Shown: one piece after another, positions 1 through 5,751 of the stretch | Layout: each line of letters opens with the position of its first letter | Position numbering within the stretch: position 1 is the first letter of the stretch | Notes under the pieces: generated by a model | What the model saw: the letters and a program-made list of their open reading frames with translations, nothing else | Database searches by the model: none | Told to the model about the DNA's origin: nothing | Made by a program: the position numbers and the translations under genes | Assembly: GCA_026416755.1 (NCBI GenBank) | Contig: JAOAEP010000041.1 | Location: forward strand, 1-6,239 | DNA: 6,239 bases | Origin: a bacterium | GTDB lineage: Bacteria; Ratteibacteria; UBA8468; B48-G9; JAFGKM01 | Direction of reading: 5' to 3'

Positions 1-240
1 TGTCTTTGAAATATAAATACTGTAATTCTTCCCAAGTATCTTTTCAACATCTTTTTTCTCAATTCCCAAGGGTATTTCTCCTTTTATTATAGTTTCTTTC
101 CATTCTTCTTTTAAATCAGGATTATTTTTAATATATTCTTCCCTATAATCTATATCAAGGAATGTTTTTTCTCTTCCCTGAAATCTAAAAGCACATCCAG
201 ATAAAAATATTGAAATTATTAGAAAAATTAAATTTTTCAT
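1..240 (-). CDS. Lipoprotein with BamE/SmpA-like motif (3' end outside window)
   Basis: Seen: an open frame runs from an ATG at 240 down to the window edge, giving 80 residues with no stop. The first 15 residues are a lipoprotein signal peptide (charged MKN start, hydrophobic stretch, lipobox LSGC with Cys16 as the lipidation site). A strong Shine-Dalgarno AGGAGG lies 4 nt upstream, which fixes the start. Around residues 53-70 it reads KGEIPLGIEKKDVEKILG. This resembles the 'G-x-x-x-G-M-T-K-x-x-V-x-x-x-L-G' element of BamE/SmpA/OmlA-fold lipoproteins, where a loop precedes a helix. Family knowledge: such small lipoproteins sit in the envelope, some as outer-membrane assembly factors. Inference: an exported, membrane-anchored protein of unknown role. 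The BamE assignment rests on one short motif. It is transcribed divergently from the transglutaminase-like gene. Confidence 0.75.
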   Translation of the reverse strand, partial: MKNLIFLIISIFLSGCAFRFQGREKTFLDIDYREEYIKNNPDLKEEWKETIIKGEIPLGIEKKDVEKILGKNYSIYISKT

Positions 241-278
241 CTTGCCTCCTTTTTGTTTTTTATTTTATCATATATAAT
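241..278. promoter_or_regulatory. 38-bp divergent intergenic region, almost pure A+T upstream of the SD
   Basis: Both divergent genes must be driven from this short gap or from sites inside each other. On the plus strand a TATAAT (273-278) abuts the ATG at 279, and TATCAT (266-271) would put transcription near the ATG, so a leaderless mRNA is possible. On the minus strand a TAAAAT-like -10 can be placed (262-267), but no good -35 is visible for either direction. The promoters are inferred from position and composition only. Confidence 0.3.
245..250 (-). promoter_or_regulatory. Strong Shine-Dalgarno (AGGAGG) of the lipoprotein gene
   Basis: AGGAGG lies 4 nt before the ATG at 240 on the minus strand. 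It is the best ribosome binding site in the window and decides the start of the lipoprotein gene. It also argues against extending the plus-strand gene upstream to a TTG at 210, because that extension would only be the antisense of this site and of the signal peptide. Confidence 0.8.
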
Positions 279-902
279 ATGGAAAAAGAATATTTGCTTC
301 CTACAAAAATATGCGATGTTGATAATCCTGATATAAGAATGAAAGGATATATTTTAACAAAGAAAACTTTTTCTGAAAAACAGAAAGCAATTGATATTTT
401 TAATTTTGTTAGAGATGAAATTAAATATAGATTTGATTATCCCTATATAAAGGCATCAGAAACATTGAAAAAAGGATATGGGAACTGTTTTAACAAATCA
501 AATCTTCAAATAGCACTTTTGAGAAGTTGTGGAATATACTCAGGGTATAAAGTTTATTTAATAAAAAAAGAAGTTTTCTCACCAATTGTTCCAAAAGAAA
601 TTTATGAAATGATAAGTCAACCAACTATTCATGTTAGTTGTGTTGTTTATCTTGAAGAAAAATGGATAGAAAATGATGCAACAATTGATTTTGAACTTTA
701 TAGCCATATTTACAGAAATATTGAAAACTGGAAATATATAGAATGGGATGGTGAAAATGATTTGAGTTTACCTGATAAATATATAATTGAATGTCAAGGA
801 ATTTATTCAAATATTGACCTTTATCTTTTAAATCCTCCAAAATTCTGGAATGACCAACTACTTGAAAAAGCAAATAGATTTATAGATGAACTTGTCAGAT
901 GA
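279..902 (+). CDS. Transglutaminase-like domain protein (papain-like fold)
   Basis: The product is 207 residues with no signal peptide, so it is probably cytoplasmic. Seen: the transglutaminase-core triad is in order and well spaced. Cys70 lies in KKGYGNCFNKS and is followed by the helix LQIALLRSCGI. His118 lies in PTIHVSCVVYLEEKW. Asp133 lies in ENDATID. The upstream FNFVRDEIKY (41-50) matches the helix that precedes the catalytic segment in this family. Family knowledge: bacterial members are usually cysteine peptidases or amidases rather than true crosslinking enzymes; the substrate cannot be told. The start is the ATG at 279. A longer frame from TTG 210 overlaps the divergent lipoprotein start and is rejected. 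No Shine-Dalgarno precedes 279, so the mRNA may be leaderless, or the true start could be Met21 at 339. The stop lies 3 bp from the convergent URO-D gene. Confidence 0.8.
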   Translation: MEKEYLLPTKICDVDNPDIRMKGYILTKKTFSEKQKAIDIFNFVRDEIKYRFDYPYIKASETLKKGYGNCFNKSNLQIALLRSCGIYSGYKVYLIKKEVFSPIVPKEIYEMISQPTIHVSCVVYLEEKWIENDATIDFELYSHIYRNIENWKYIEWDGENDLSLPDKYIIECQGIYSNIDLYLLNPPKFWNDQLLEKANRFIDELVR

Positions 903-905
903 AGT

Positions 906-1958
906 TTACAACCACCATTTCTGTTTAAGGTAATTTATATATTTATCACAAATTTCATCTGGGACATTTGCAGGAATATGATTGCCAACAGCAAAAATTA
1001 AACCTTTACATTTTCCATTTTCTACAAATTCAAAAGTTCTATCTATATCATTTTTCACTTTTTCCCATTTTTTTAAGGTCATATCTCTACAATCAACAAA
1101 ACTACCTATCAAACAAACTATATCACCAAAATTTTCTACCATATATTCAAAATCATTTACTGGTTCAAAGATAAGTCCATCTGCACCAACTTCTATTATA
1201 TCTTTTGCAAAAATACTGAAATTCCCATCAGAACAGAATAAAATCTTTTTGCCTTTTTTCTTTAATTCTTTCCATAGTTCACCATATCTAGGTATAATTG
1301 CCTTTCTGTAAAAATCAGGTGACATAAAAGGACCATTTGACCAGACAAAATCATCGTGTTGAATTATTACTTCCACATTTGTTTGAGCCCATGCCTTCAT
1401 ATAAAAAAGTGTATATTTGAAAAATCTATCTATAAGTTTCTCAAATTTATTCTTATCACTTGCAGAAAGAAGTAGCATCTCCCAGCCAAATGCCTGAATA
1501 AGCCCTGAAATAATTGTTTTGTAATATCCACCTGTTATGAGTTGCTCCGGAAATTTTTCTGATAGAGTTTTATATTTTTCCTGATATGTCTTAACCTGTT
1601 GCTCAAACTTAGGGAAACCATATTCTTTCGCTGGGTCAAATTCCCATACTTCAAAAACATCTTTAAAAGGGCATTCATTCTTTTCTCTCCTATCTGAACC
1701 ATCTATTGCATAAATTGCATGACCCATATCAGTCGCTCTACCTCTTTCAAACCAGTTACCATAAAGTCCATCATCTGTCACCCATAATAAATCGTAATTC
1801 CATATTTCATAAAATTTTTTAATCCTTTCAGGGTGGTCTTCTGATAGGCCTGTAATTTTTGATATATATTCTTTGTGATACTCCATACTATATTCAGTAT
1901 GACCCACCCTTTCCTCCATCCTTAAATTTATTGCATCAAGTGCTATTTTTTTGCTCAT
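906..1958 (-). CDS. Uroporphyrinogen decarboxylase (URO-D) superfamily protein, methyltransferase-like
   Basis: The product is 350 residues, a usual length for the superfamily. Seen: N-terminal ALDAINLRMEERVGHTEYS (7-24 region), then QHDDFVWSNGPFMSP (200-214), FCSDGNFSIF (241-250), ADGLIFEPVND (259-269), GSFVDCRDM (285-293) and VGNHIPANVPDE (324-335). These match the uncharacterised URO-D branch related to corrinoid methyltransferases (MtaA/MtbA type), not heme-pathway HemE. Family knowledge: such proteins are (beta/alpha)8 barrels that often move methyl groups between corrinoid proteins and thiols. Odd: relatives usually have His where Cys242 sits (H-S-D-G-N), so metal or substrate binding may differ. 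No corrinoid-protein gene is in view, so the substrate is unknown. The start ATG at 1958 has no Shine-Dalgarno, but the N-terminus fits the family. A good promoter lies about 60 bp upstream, so it is probably a single-gene transcript. Confidence 0.85.
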   Translation of the reverse strand: MSKKIALDAINLRMEERVGHTEYSMEYHKEYISKITGLSEDHPERIKKFYEIWNYDLLWVTDDGLYGNWFERGRATDMGHAIYAIDGSDRREKNECPFKDVFEVWEFDPAKEYGFPKFEQQVKTYQEKYKTLSEKFPEQLITGGYYKTIISGLIQAFGWEMLLLSASDKNKFEKLIDRFFKYTLFYMKAWAQTNVEVIIQHDDFVWSNGPFMSPDFYRKAIIPRYGELWKELKKKGKKILFCSDGNFSIFAKDIIEVGADGLIFEPVNDFEYMVENFGDIVCLIGSFVDCRDMTLKKWEKVKNDIDRTFEFVENGKCKGLIFAVGNHIPANVPDEICDKYINYLKQKWWL

Positions 1959-1976
1959 TTTTTATTTAGATTTTTT

Positions 1977-2010
1977 AAGTCCGTTGGGCTTCTTTCCCGC
2001 CCTTTTGGCT
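1977..2010 (-). promoter_or_regulatory. GC-rich 5' leader with possible hairpin, upstream of the URO-D gene
   Basis: In a region otherwise close to pure A+T, about 30 bases are G+C-rich. On the minus strand the leader reads GCC-AAAA-GGGC-GGGAAAGAA-GCCC-AACGGAC. GGGC (2002-1999) can pair with GCCC (1989-1986) across a 9-nt loop, and an outer CC/GG pair is possible. By the promoter at 2018-2046, transcription should begin near 2011, so this would be the extreme 5' end of the mRNA. It matches no riboswitch class I can name. Its role could be mRNA protection, translational control in place of the missing Shine-Dalgarno, or none. Confidence 0.35.
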
Positions 2011-2017
2011 TTTGTAA

Positions 2018-2046
2018 ATTATATTTTAAATTTTTTTAACAATCAA
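2018..2046 (-). promoter_or_regulatory. Sigma70-type promoter for the URO-D gene
   Basis: On the minus strand a TTGATT -35 element (2046-2041) and a perfect TATAAT -10 element (2023-2018) are separated by exactly 17 nt. The expected start of transcription is near 2011, giving a 5' UTR of about 50 nt before the ATG at 1958. AT-rich sequence produces chance TATAAT boxes, but the paired -35, ideal spacing and position make this the best promoter in the window. Confidence 0.65.
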
Positions 2047-2073
2047 CTGAACGAAATTCTTCAAAAATAGTTT

Positions 2074-2229
2074 CTATGAAAATATATTGTTTTTGCAAAA
2101 ATAAAATTGACAAAAATCAAAATCTTCTCCTGCAAAAAGATTTATTTTTTTAAGAATAGTTTTTATTTATTTGGGTAGGTTTTTACTTAAATCTTTTTTT
2201 ATTCTATAGTCAAAAATAACTTTATACAT
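2074..2229 (-). pseudogene. Degenerate RelE/ParE-like toxin remnant (type II toxin-antitoxin)
   Basis: Seen: an ATG at 2229 opens a frame reading MYKVIFDYRIKKDLSKNLPK, then a TAA at 2169-2167. The same frame continues IKTILKKINLFAGEDF and more to a TAG at 2076-2074. The N-terminal pattern 'YKVxFxxRxxKDLxKxLPK' followed by a helix 'xIxKILxKIxxLA' is the typical start of RelE/ParE-family toxins (mRNA interferases or gyrase poisons). The C-terminal half with the usual 'G-x-Y-R-x-R' strand and catalytic residues is missing. The ATG overlaps the stop of the preceding antitoxin-like frame (ATGTATAA), as is common in toxin-antitoxin operons. Inference: an inactivated toxin gene, broken by a nonsense change and 3' loss. 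It is short, so a chance resemblance is not excluded. Confidence 0.5.
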
Positions 2230-2310
2230 TAATCCCTTTTTCTCTTAATCTCTTAACTAACTCATTTTCATCAAAAAAACCTTTGTTTTTATTGCTTCTT
2301 TTAAATCATT
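2222..2310 (-). pseudogene. Antitoxin-like 3' fragment, frameshifted, preceding the toxin remnant
   Basis: Seen: two frames joined at a run of seven T (minus strand; plus-strand A-run 2273-2279) read NDLKEAIKTKVF then FDENELVKRLREKGINV and a TAA at 2224-2222. Restoring one T would fuse them. The charged, helical, Leu/Lys/Glu-rich tail resembles the C-terminus of small antitoxins, and its stop overlaps the toxin-like ATG by 8 nt. In the first frame an ATG with an upstream AGGG exists at 2355, inside the end of the PHP gene, but the residues it adds do not look like an antitoxin DNA-binding domain. So the 5' part is probably lost. The specific antitoxin family cannot be named; the call depends mainly on the adjacent toxin remnant. 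Confidence 0.35.
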
Positions 2311-3289
2311 GGTTTTGCTTTTTAATACCAAATGGATTAAGATATATAAAACCATTTTTCCCTAAAATTTCAACTCTTAAATAATTTTTTATTTTTTCAT
2401 TTCCTTTATAATTTATTTCTGGACCATAACCAATTACTTCTCCATTTGAAATCCATTTAATTTCTTTATAATTGGTACAAAATATTCTAATCTCCCCAGT
2501 TTCTTTGTTAACTTTTATTTTTTTTAATTCAGGTAAATCTGAACCAAGTATTGTAGAACATACATAAAATTTCCCTTTTTTCATTGCTTCTTTTATTTCT
2601 TCTTCATTAAGTTTTTCAATTAAAAGAACATTCCAGTTTATTGCAAGTTGAGAAATATTATGGAAATCATCATTTCCAAATCCCCATATTGGTCTATCTG
2701 GCATTGTCTTTTTTAATAAATTGTCCCATATATCTGTATCTCCATAAGGTTTACCTTTTGTTTGAATGCCGGTATTAAGAATTTCTATGCCTATAAGGTT
2801 TTTATAAGTTTCAAATAAATTTATATACCAGTTAATCTGTTTATTATATCTACCAGGATGAGAAAAAACAGCAAATCCATCTTTTTCATTTACATATTTT
2901 AAGATTTTTTCTTCATTCAAATTTTCAATTTCAGAAGGGATTTCAAAAGAAAAATATGCAAGAATATGATGCTGATTATTTTTTCCAAACTCAATACCCG
3001 GAATTAAAAATAAACTTTTAGAATCTAATTTAATATTTTTGTTATGGTCTGTAATTGATAATACTGAATAACCTTTCATTCTATATAAAGTTAAAACTTT
3101 TTGAATCTCTTCTTTTCCATCGCTTTCAGTAGTATGTGTATGTAGATTTGCTTTATATTTTCTTATTTTTCCCCAATTTATCTCTTCATAAGGATTTATT
3201 AAAACAGTTTCTTCTTTTTTCTCATATTTAATGAAACACCCTGCCAGAAAAAGAAAAATTAAAATAAATAAAAAATATTTTCTTCTCAT
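2306..3289 (-). CDS. PHP-domain metallophosphoesterase, lipoprotein
   Basis: The product is 327 residues. Seen: a lipoprotein signal peptide (MRRK, then a hydrophobic run, lipobox LAGC with Cys18). The PHP metal-binding motifs are all present in order: NLHTHTTESDG (His50, His52), ITDHN (Asp81, His82), PGIE (Glu100), NQHHIL (His107/108), FSHPGR (His144) and GNDDFH (Asp208, His210). A beta-rich C-terminal tail from about residue 225 ends with YLRVEILGKNGFIYLNP, a common ending in PHP proteins. Family knowledge: PHP domains hydrolyse phosphoesters with a tri-metal centre; the substrate here is unknown. Location: anchored outside the cytoplasm, unlike DNA-polymerase or histidinol-phosphatase PHP enzymes. 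The start ATG overlaps the helicase stop (ATGA) and has AGAGG 4 nt upstream. It is the last gene of the operon. The frame continues 27 sense codons past its TGA, which I treat as chance. Confidence 0.87.
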   Translation of the reverse strand: MRRKYFLFILIFLFLAGCFIKYEKKEETVLINPYEEINWGKIRKYKANLHTHTTESDGKEEIQKVLTLYRMKGYSVLSITDHNKNIKLDSKSLFLIPGIEFGKNNQHHILAYFSFEIPSEIENLNEEKILKYVNEKDGFAVFSHPGRYNKQINWYINLFETYKNLIGIEILNTGIQTKGKPYGDTDIWDNLLKKTMPDRPIWGFGNDDFHNISQLAINWNVLLIEKLNEEEIKEAMKKGKFYVCSTILGSDLPELKKIKVNKETGEIRIFCTNYKEIKWISNGEVIGYGPEINYKGNEKIKNYLRVEILGKNGFIYLNPFGIKKQNQ

Positions 3290-4836
3290 TTTTCCTCTAC
3301 AAAACTTATTTCAATAATTCTATCTATCCTGAAATTTCTTATTGCATTTCTTTTTTTACAGAATGCTTTAAGTCCTATGAATTTCTCTTCACAATATTCC
3401 ATTTCTTCAATTGATAAAGGAATTATTACCCTTTTTGTTTTTTCATCATTTGGTTTGAGATAAACTATTTCTAATTCTCTTTCTTTATCAATTGCTTTTT
3501 TTATAATCTCTATTTTCTTTTTAAAAGGTAATTTCTCTTCTGATTTTTTATACTGATATTTTGTAAGGAAATCAACTATTTTCCAATCACTCCAAATATG
3601 ATATTTCTTGATTGGTCTTTTCAAGATAATCCCTTCAAGTGTTCTACATCTGCTTAAAGCAACATAAATCTGTCCTGGCGCGAATGTTCCTTTTCCAACA
3701 TCAATAATAACTTTTTCAAATGTTTTCCCTTGACTTTTATGAATTGTAACAGCCCATGCGAGTATAATTGGGAATTGTGTAAATTTACCAATTGTTCTTG
3801 TTTTTAATTCATCTTTTTCAATATAATATTCAAAATTTTCCCATGTATGAGGTTCAACTTCAAACTCTCTCCCATCAAATGATTTTACCAATATAATATT
3901 TTCTTCTGGAAATATTTCTACTATTTTACCTAAAGTTCCATTTATCCATCTTTTTTGAAAATCATTATTTACAAGCATTATCTGGGCATCTTTTTTTAAA
4001 TTTAGAAATATATTTGTTGGGAGATAATCTTTACTAAATTCTCCTTCAATTAAGCCTTTAAATGTAAAAAGAGGAGATTTTATCATTTCAAGACGACTAT
4101 TATTAATCTTTTCTGCATCTTTATTTGTAGTGACCAGAAAAATATAAAATTCCTCATCTTTCGGTTCAAAATCTGGTATATATCTACTATTAATTTTTTC
4201 TATTTCTTCCTCTGTAACTTTACCACTTCTTATGGAATTTAAAATTTCTATAAAATTAGAATCTTCCTGTCTGTATACTTTTTCAAGTTCTATAAATTCC
4301 ATATCAAAATTTTTAAAAACTTTTGCACTATAAAAATAAGGGGTTTCATAAATAAATTCAAATAACATTTTTTCTTTTTTTGTAACAACAGGAGGAAGTT
4401 GATAAAGGTCTCCTATAAAAACCATCTGAACTCCACCAAATGCTCTTTTAAAATTATCTCTATTTATCCTTAAAAACTTATCAATACAATCAAGAATATC
4501 TGCTCTTACCATTGAAATTTCATCTATTATTATTGTCTCTATTTCTTTATATAAATTTTCTCTTTCATCAAAAACTTTTTCCACTTTTGAGAGAGTTATA
4601 TCGGGTTTAAATCTAAAAAAAGAGTGGATTGTCTGTCCTTTTACATTTAAAGCAGCAACACCAGTTGGTGCAAGAATCACAATTTTTTTTCTTGTTATAC
4701 TTCTGAAATATTCAAGAAGAGTTGATTTTCCTGTTCCTGCTCTACCTGTTATAAAAATATTTTTATTTGTATTTTCTATAAGTTCAATTGCTTTTTTAAA
4801 ACTTTCATTGATTTCCAGATTCAAAAAATTCCTCAT
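3286..4836 (-). CDS. Pif1-family DNA helicase (SF1B) with C-terminal WYL domain
   Basis: The product is 516 residues. Seen: helicase motifs in order are Walker A GRAGTGKST (31-39), motif Ia APTGVAALNVKGQTIHSFF (56-74), Walker B IIIDEISMV (102-110), motif III GDLYQLPPV (142-150), EKVYRQ (185-190), HKSQGKTF (366-373) and YVALSRCRTLEG (391-402). Residues about 438-513 form a WYL-like domain: KAIDKERELEIVYLKPND, then RVIIPL, then FRIDRIIEI. Family knowledge: Pif1 helicases unwind DNA 5'-to-3', including G-quadruplexes and R-loops. A WYL domain fused to Pif1 in Thermotoga elfii has been described as an accessory single-strand-binding module. Acts in the cytoplasm on DNA. The start overlaps the argF stop (ATGA) and lacks a Shine-Dalgarno, so translation probably depends on coupling to argF. 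The argF frameshift could therefore affect its expression. Confidence 0.93.
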   Translation of the reverse strand: MRNFLNLEINESFKKAIELIENTNKNIFITGRAGTGKSTLLEYFRSITRKKIVILAPTGVAALNVKGQTIHSFFRFKPDITLSKVEKVFDERENLYKEIETIIIDEISMVRADILDCIDKFLRINRDNFKRAFGGVQMVFIGDLYQLPPVVTKKEKMLFEFIYETPYFYSAKVFKNFDMEFIELEKVYRQEDSNFIEILNSIRSGKVTEEEIEKINSRYIPDFEPKDEEFYIFLVTTNKDAEKINNSRLEMIKSPLFTFKGLIEGEFSKDYLPTNIFLNLKKDAQIMLVNNDFQKRWINGTLGKIVEIFPEENIILVKSFDGREFEVEPHTWENFEYYIEKDELKTRTIGKFTQFPIILAWAVTIHKSQGKTFEKVIIDVGKGTFAPGQIYVALSRCRTLEGIILKRPIKKYHIWSDWKIVDFLTKYQYKKSEEKLPFKKKIEIIKKAIDKERELEIVYLKPNDEKTKRVIIPLSIEEMEYCEEKFIGLKAFCKKRNAIRNFRIDRIIEISFVEEK

Positions 4837-5751
4837 ACAAAATTTTTAGAAAAAATAAAACTAAGAAGACCTTTTTGGCAATGTAAACGATTTTCTGCCT
4901 GTTCTATAACTATTGAATTTGGCCCATCTATAATTTCATCTGTTACTTCTTCTCCTCTATGTGCAGGAAGACAATGCATGAATAAGAAGTCCGGCTTTGC
5001 TTTTTTCAATAATTTTTTATTTACTTGATAATCCTTAAATATCTTTAGCCGTTTTTCTTTTTCACTTTCATCTCCCATACTTATCCATGTGTCTGTGTAA
5101 ATAATATCAGCATCTTCAATAAAGGCATCGGGTTTAGAACTTATTTTTAAAATACCCTTATTTTTCAAGTTTTTTATAATTTTTTCATCAGGTCTAAATT
5201 CATCAGGACAAGATACTCTTATTTCTATGTTAAGTAAATCACAGCCTTCAATTAATGAATTACATATATTATTCCCATCTCCTATATAAGTAATTTTTAT
5301 ATTTTCAAGTGTTCCTTTTTTTTCATATATTGAGAAAAAATCACAAAGTATCTGCACAGGATGATAAAGGTCTGTTAGAGCATTTATTACAGGAATTTCA
5401 GAATATTGGGCAAACTCTTCAATTTCTTTTTGAGAATAGGTTCTTATAATTATTCCATGTATATATTTTGAAATTACTCTTGCAGTGTCTTTAATTGACT
5501 CTCCCCTTGAAATTTGAGTTGTATGAGAAGATAAATAAATTGGGTAACCACCTAGTTGATAAATAGCGACTTCAAAAGATAATCTTGTTCTTGTACTTGG
5601 TTTTGAAAATAGTAGTCCTATAATATGGTTTTTTAAATGGTCTGTAATTTTTTTTTTCTCTCTTTAAACTTTTGAAATATTTAGTAAGGTCAAAAATTTT
5701 AAAAATCTCTTCTTTTGTTAAATCTTTTATTTTTAAAAAATCTCTTTTCAT
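4833..5751 (-). CDS. argF: Ornithine carbamoyltransferase, interrupted by a 1-nt frameshift
   Basis: Makes citrulline from ornithine and carbamoyl phosphate (arginine pathway, cytoplasm). Seen: the ATG at 5751 has AGGA 5 nt upstream and overlaps the argD stop. The first frame reads 34 normal residues to a run of ten A (5657-5648), then goes out of frame to a TGA at 5574-5572. The rest of the enzyme lies in the next frame, open only from 5663. Joined at the run with one A removed, the product is 305 residues, the usual size. It holds SKPSTRTR (49-56, carbamoyl phosphate binding), HPVQ (130-133), DTWISMG (220-226, ornithine binding) and HCLP (259-262). All catalytic motifs are intact, so this is not an old pseudogene. 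The break may be corrected by transcriptional slippage, or be an assembly error or a fresh mutation. A GTG at 5357 is simply Val132 of the HPVQ motif, not a start. Confidence 0.92.
5648..5657 (-). repeat. Ten-A homopolymer at the argF frameshift
   Basis: Ten consecutive A on the coding strand encode the end of REKK. Nine would keep the enzyme in frame; ten shift it by one. The overlap of the two open frames (5663 to 5572) contains this run and no other A-run longer than six, so it is the natural site of the shift. Runs of nine or more A are known sites of RNA polymerase slippage in AT-rich bacteria. Confidence 0.85.

Larger units (their letters stand above)
1959..2305. other. 347-bp region without an intact gene
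   Basis: Reading from the PHP gene towards the URO-D gene (minus strand), this stretch holds the remnant of an antitoxin 3' end, an interrupted RelE-like toxin frame, a perfect 12-bp palindrome TTTTTGCAAAAA (2090-2101), a sigma70-type promoter (2018-2046) and a short GC-rich leader. No convincing terminator follows the operon end at 2306. The only stem-loop seen (AAATCTT 2120-2126 with AAGATTT 2137-2143) has only one G-C pair per arm and sits inside the toxin remnant. Confidence 0.6.

Noticed and set aside
210..278. Upstream TTG start for the transglutaminase-like gene, adding 23 hydrophobic residues
   Set aside because: It overlaps the divergent lipoprotein start; the extra residues are just the antisense of that gene's signal peptide and AGGAGG site.
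634..873. Minus-strand open frame inside the transglutaminase-like gene
   Set aside because: Antisense to the segment carrying the catalytic His and Asp; no recognisable content.
968..1311. Plus-strand open frames opposite the URO-D gene
   Set aside because: They are antisense to a well-supported gene, and their translations show no domain pattern.
2061..2120. A 19-codon frame from TTG 2120 with AGGAG upstream
   Set aside because: Too short, no resemblance to known peptides, and the AGGAG is within the continuing toxin-remnant frame (codons for A-G-E).
2120..2151. Terminator-like stem (AAATCTT/AAGATTT) followed by seven T on the plus strand
   Set aside because: The stem is only 7 bp with one G-C pair, and no plus-strand gene lies just upstream to be terminated.
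2222..2308. Stop-codon readthrough extending the PHP protein by 27 residues past its TGA
   Set aside because: TGA serves as a normal stop elsewhere in the window, the PHP C-terminus ends as the family usually does, and the extension is better explained as antitoxin-like remnant.
4833..5357. A separate 174-residue gene starting at GTG 5357
   Set aside because: The GTG is Val132 of the HPVQ motif of ornithine carbamoyltransferase; matching sequence with STRTR continues upstream in the same frame to the A10 run.
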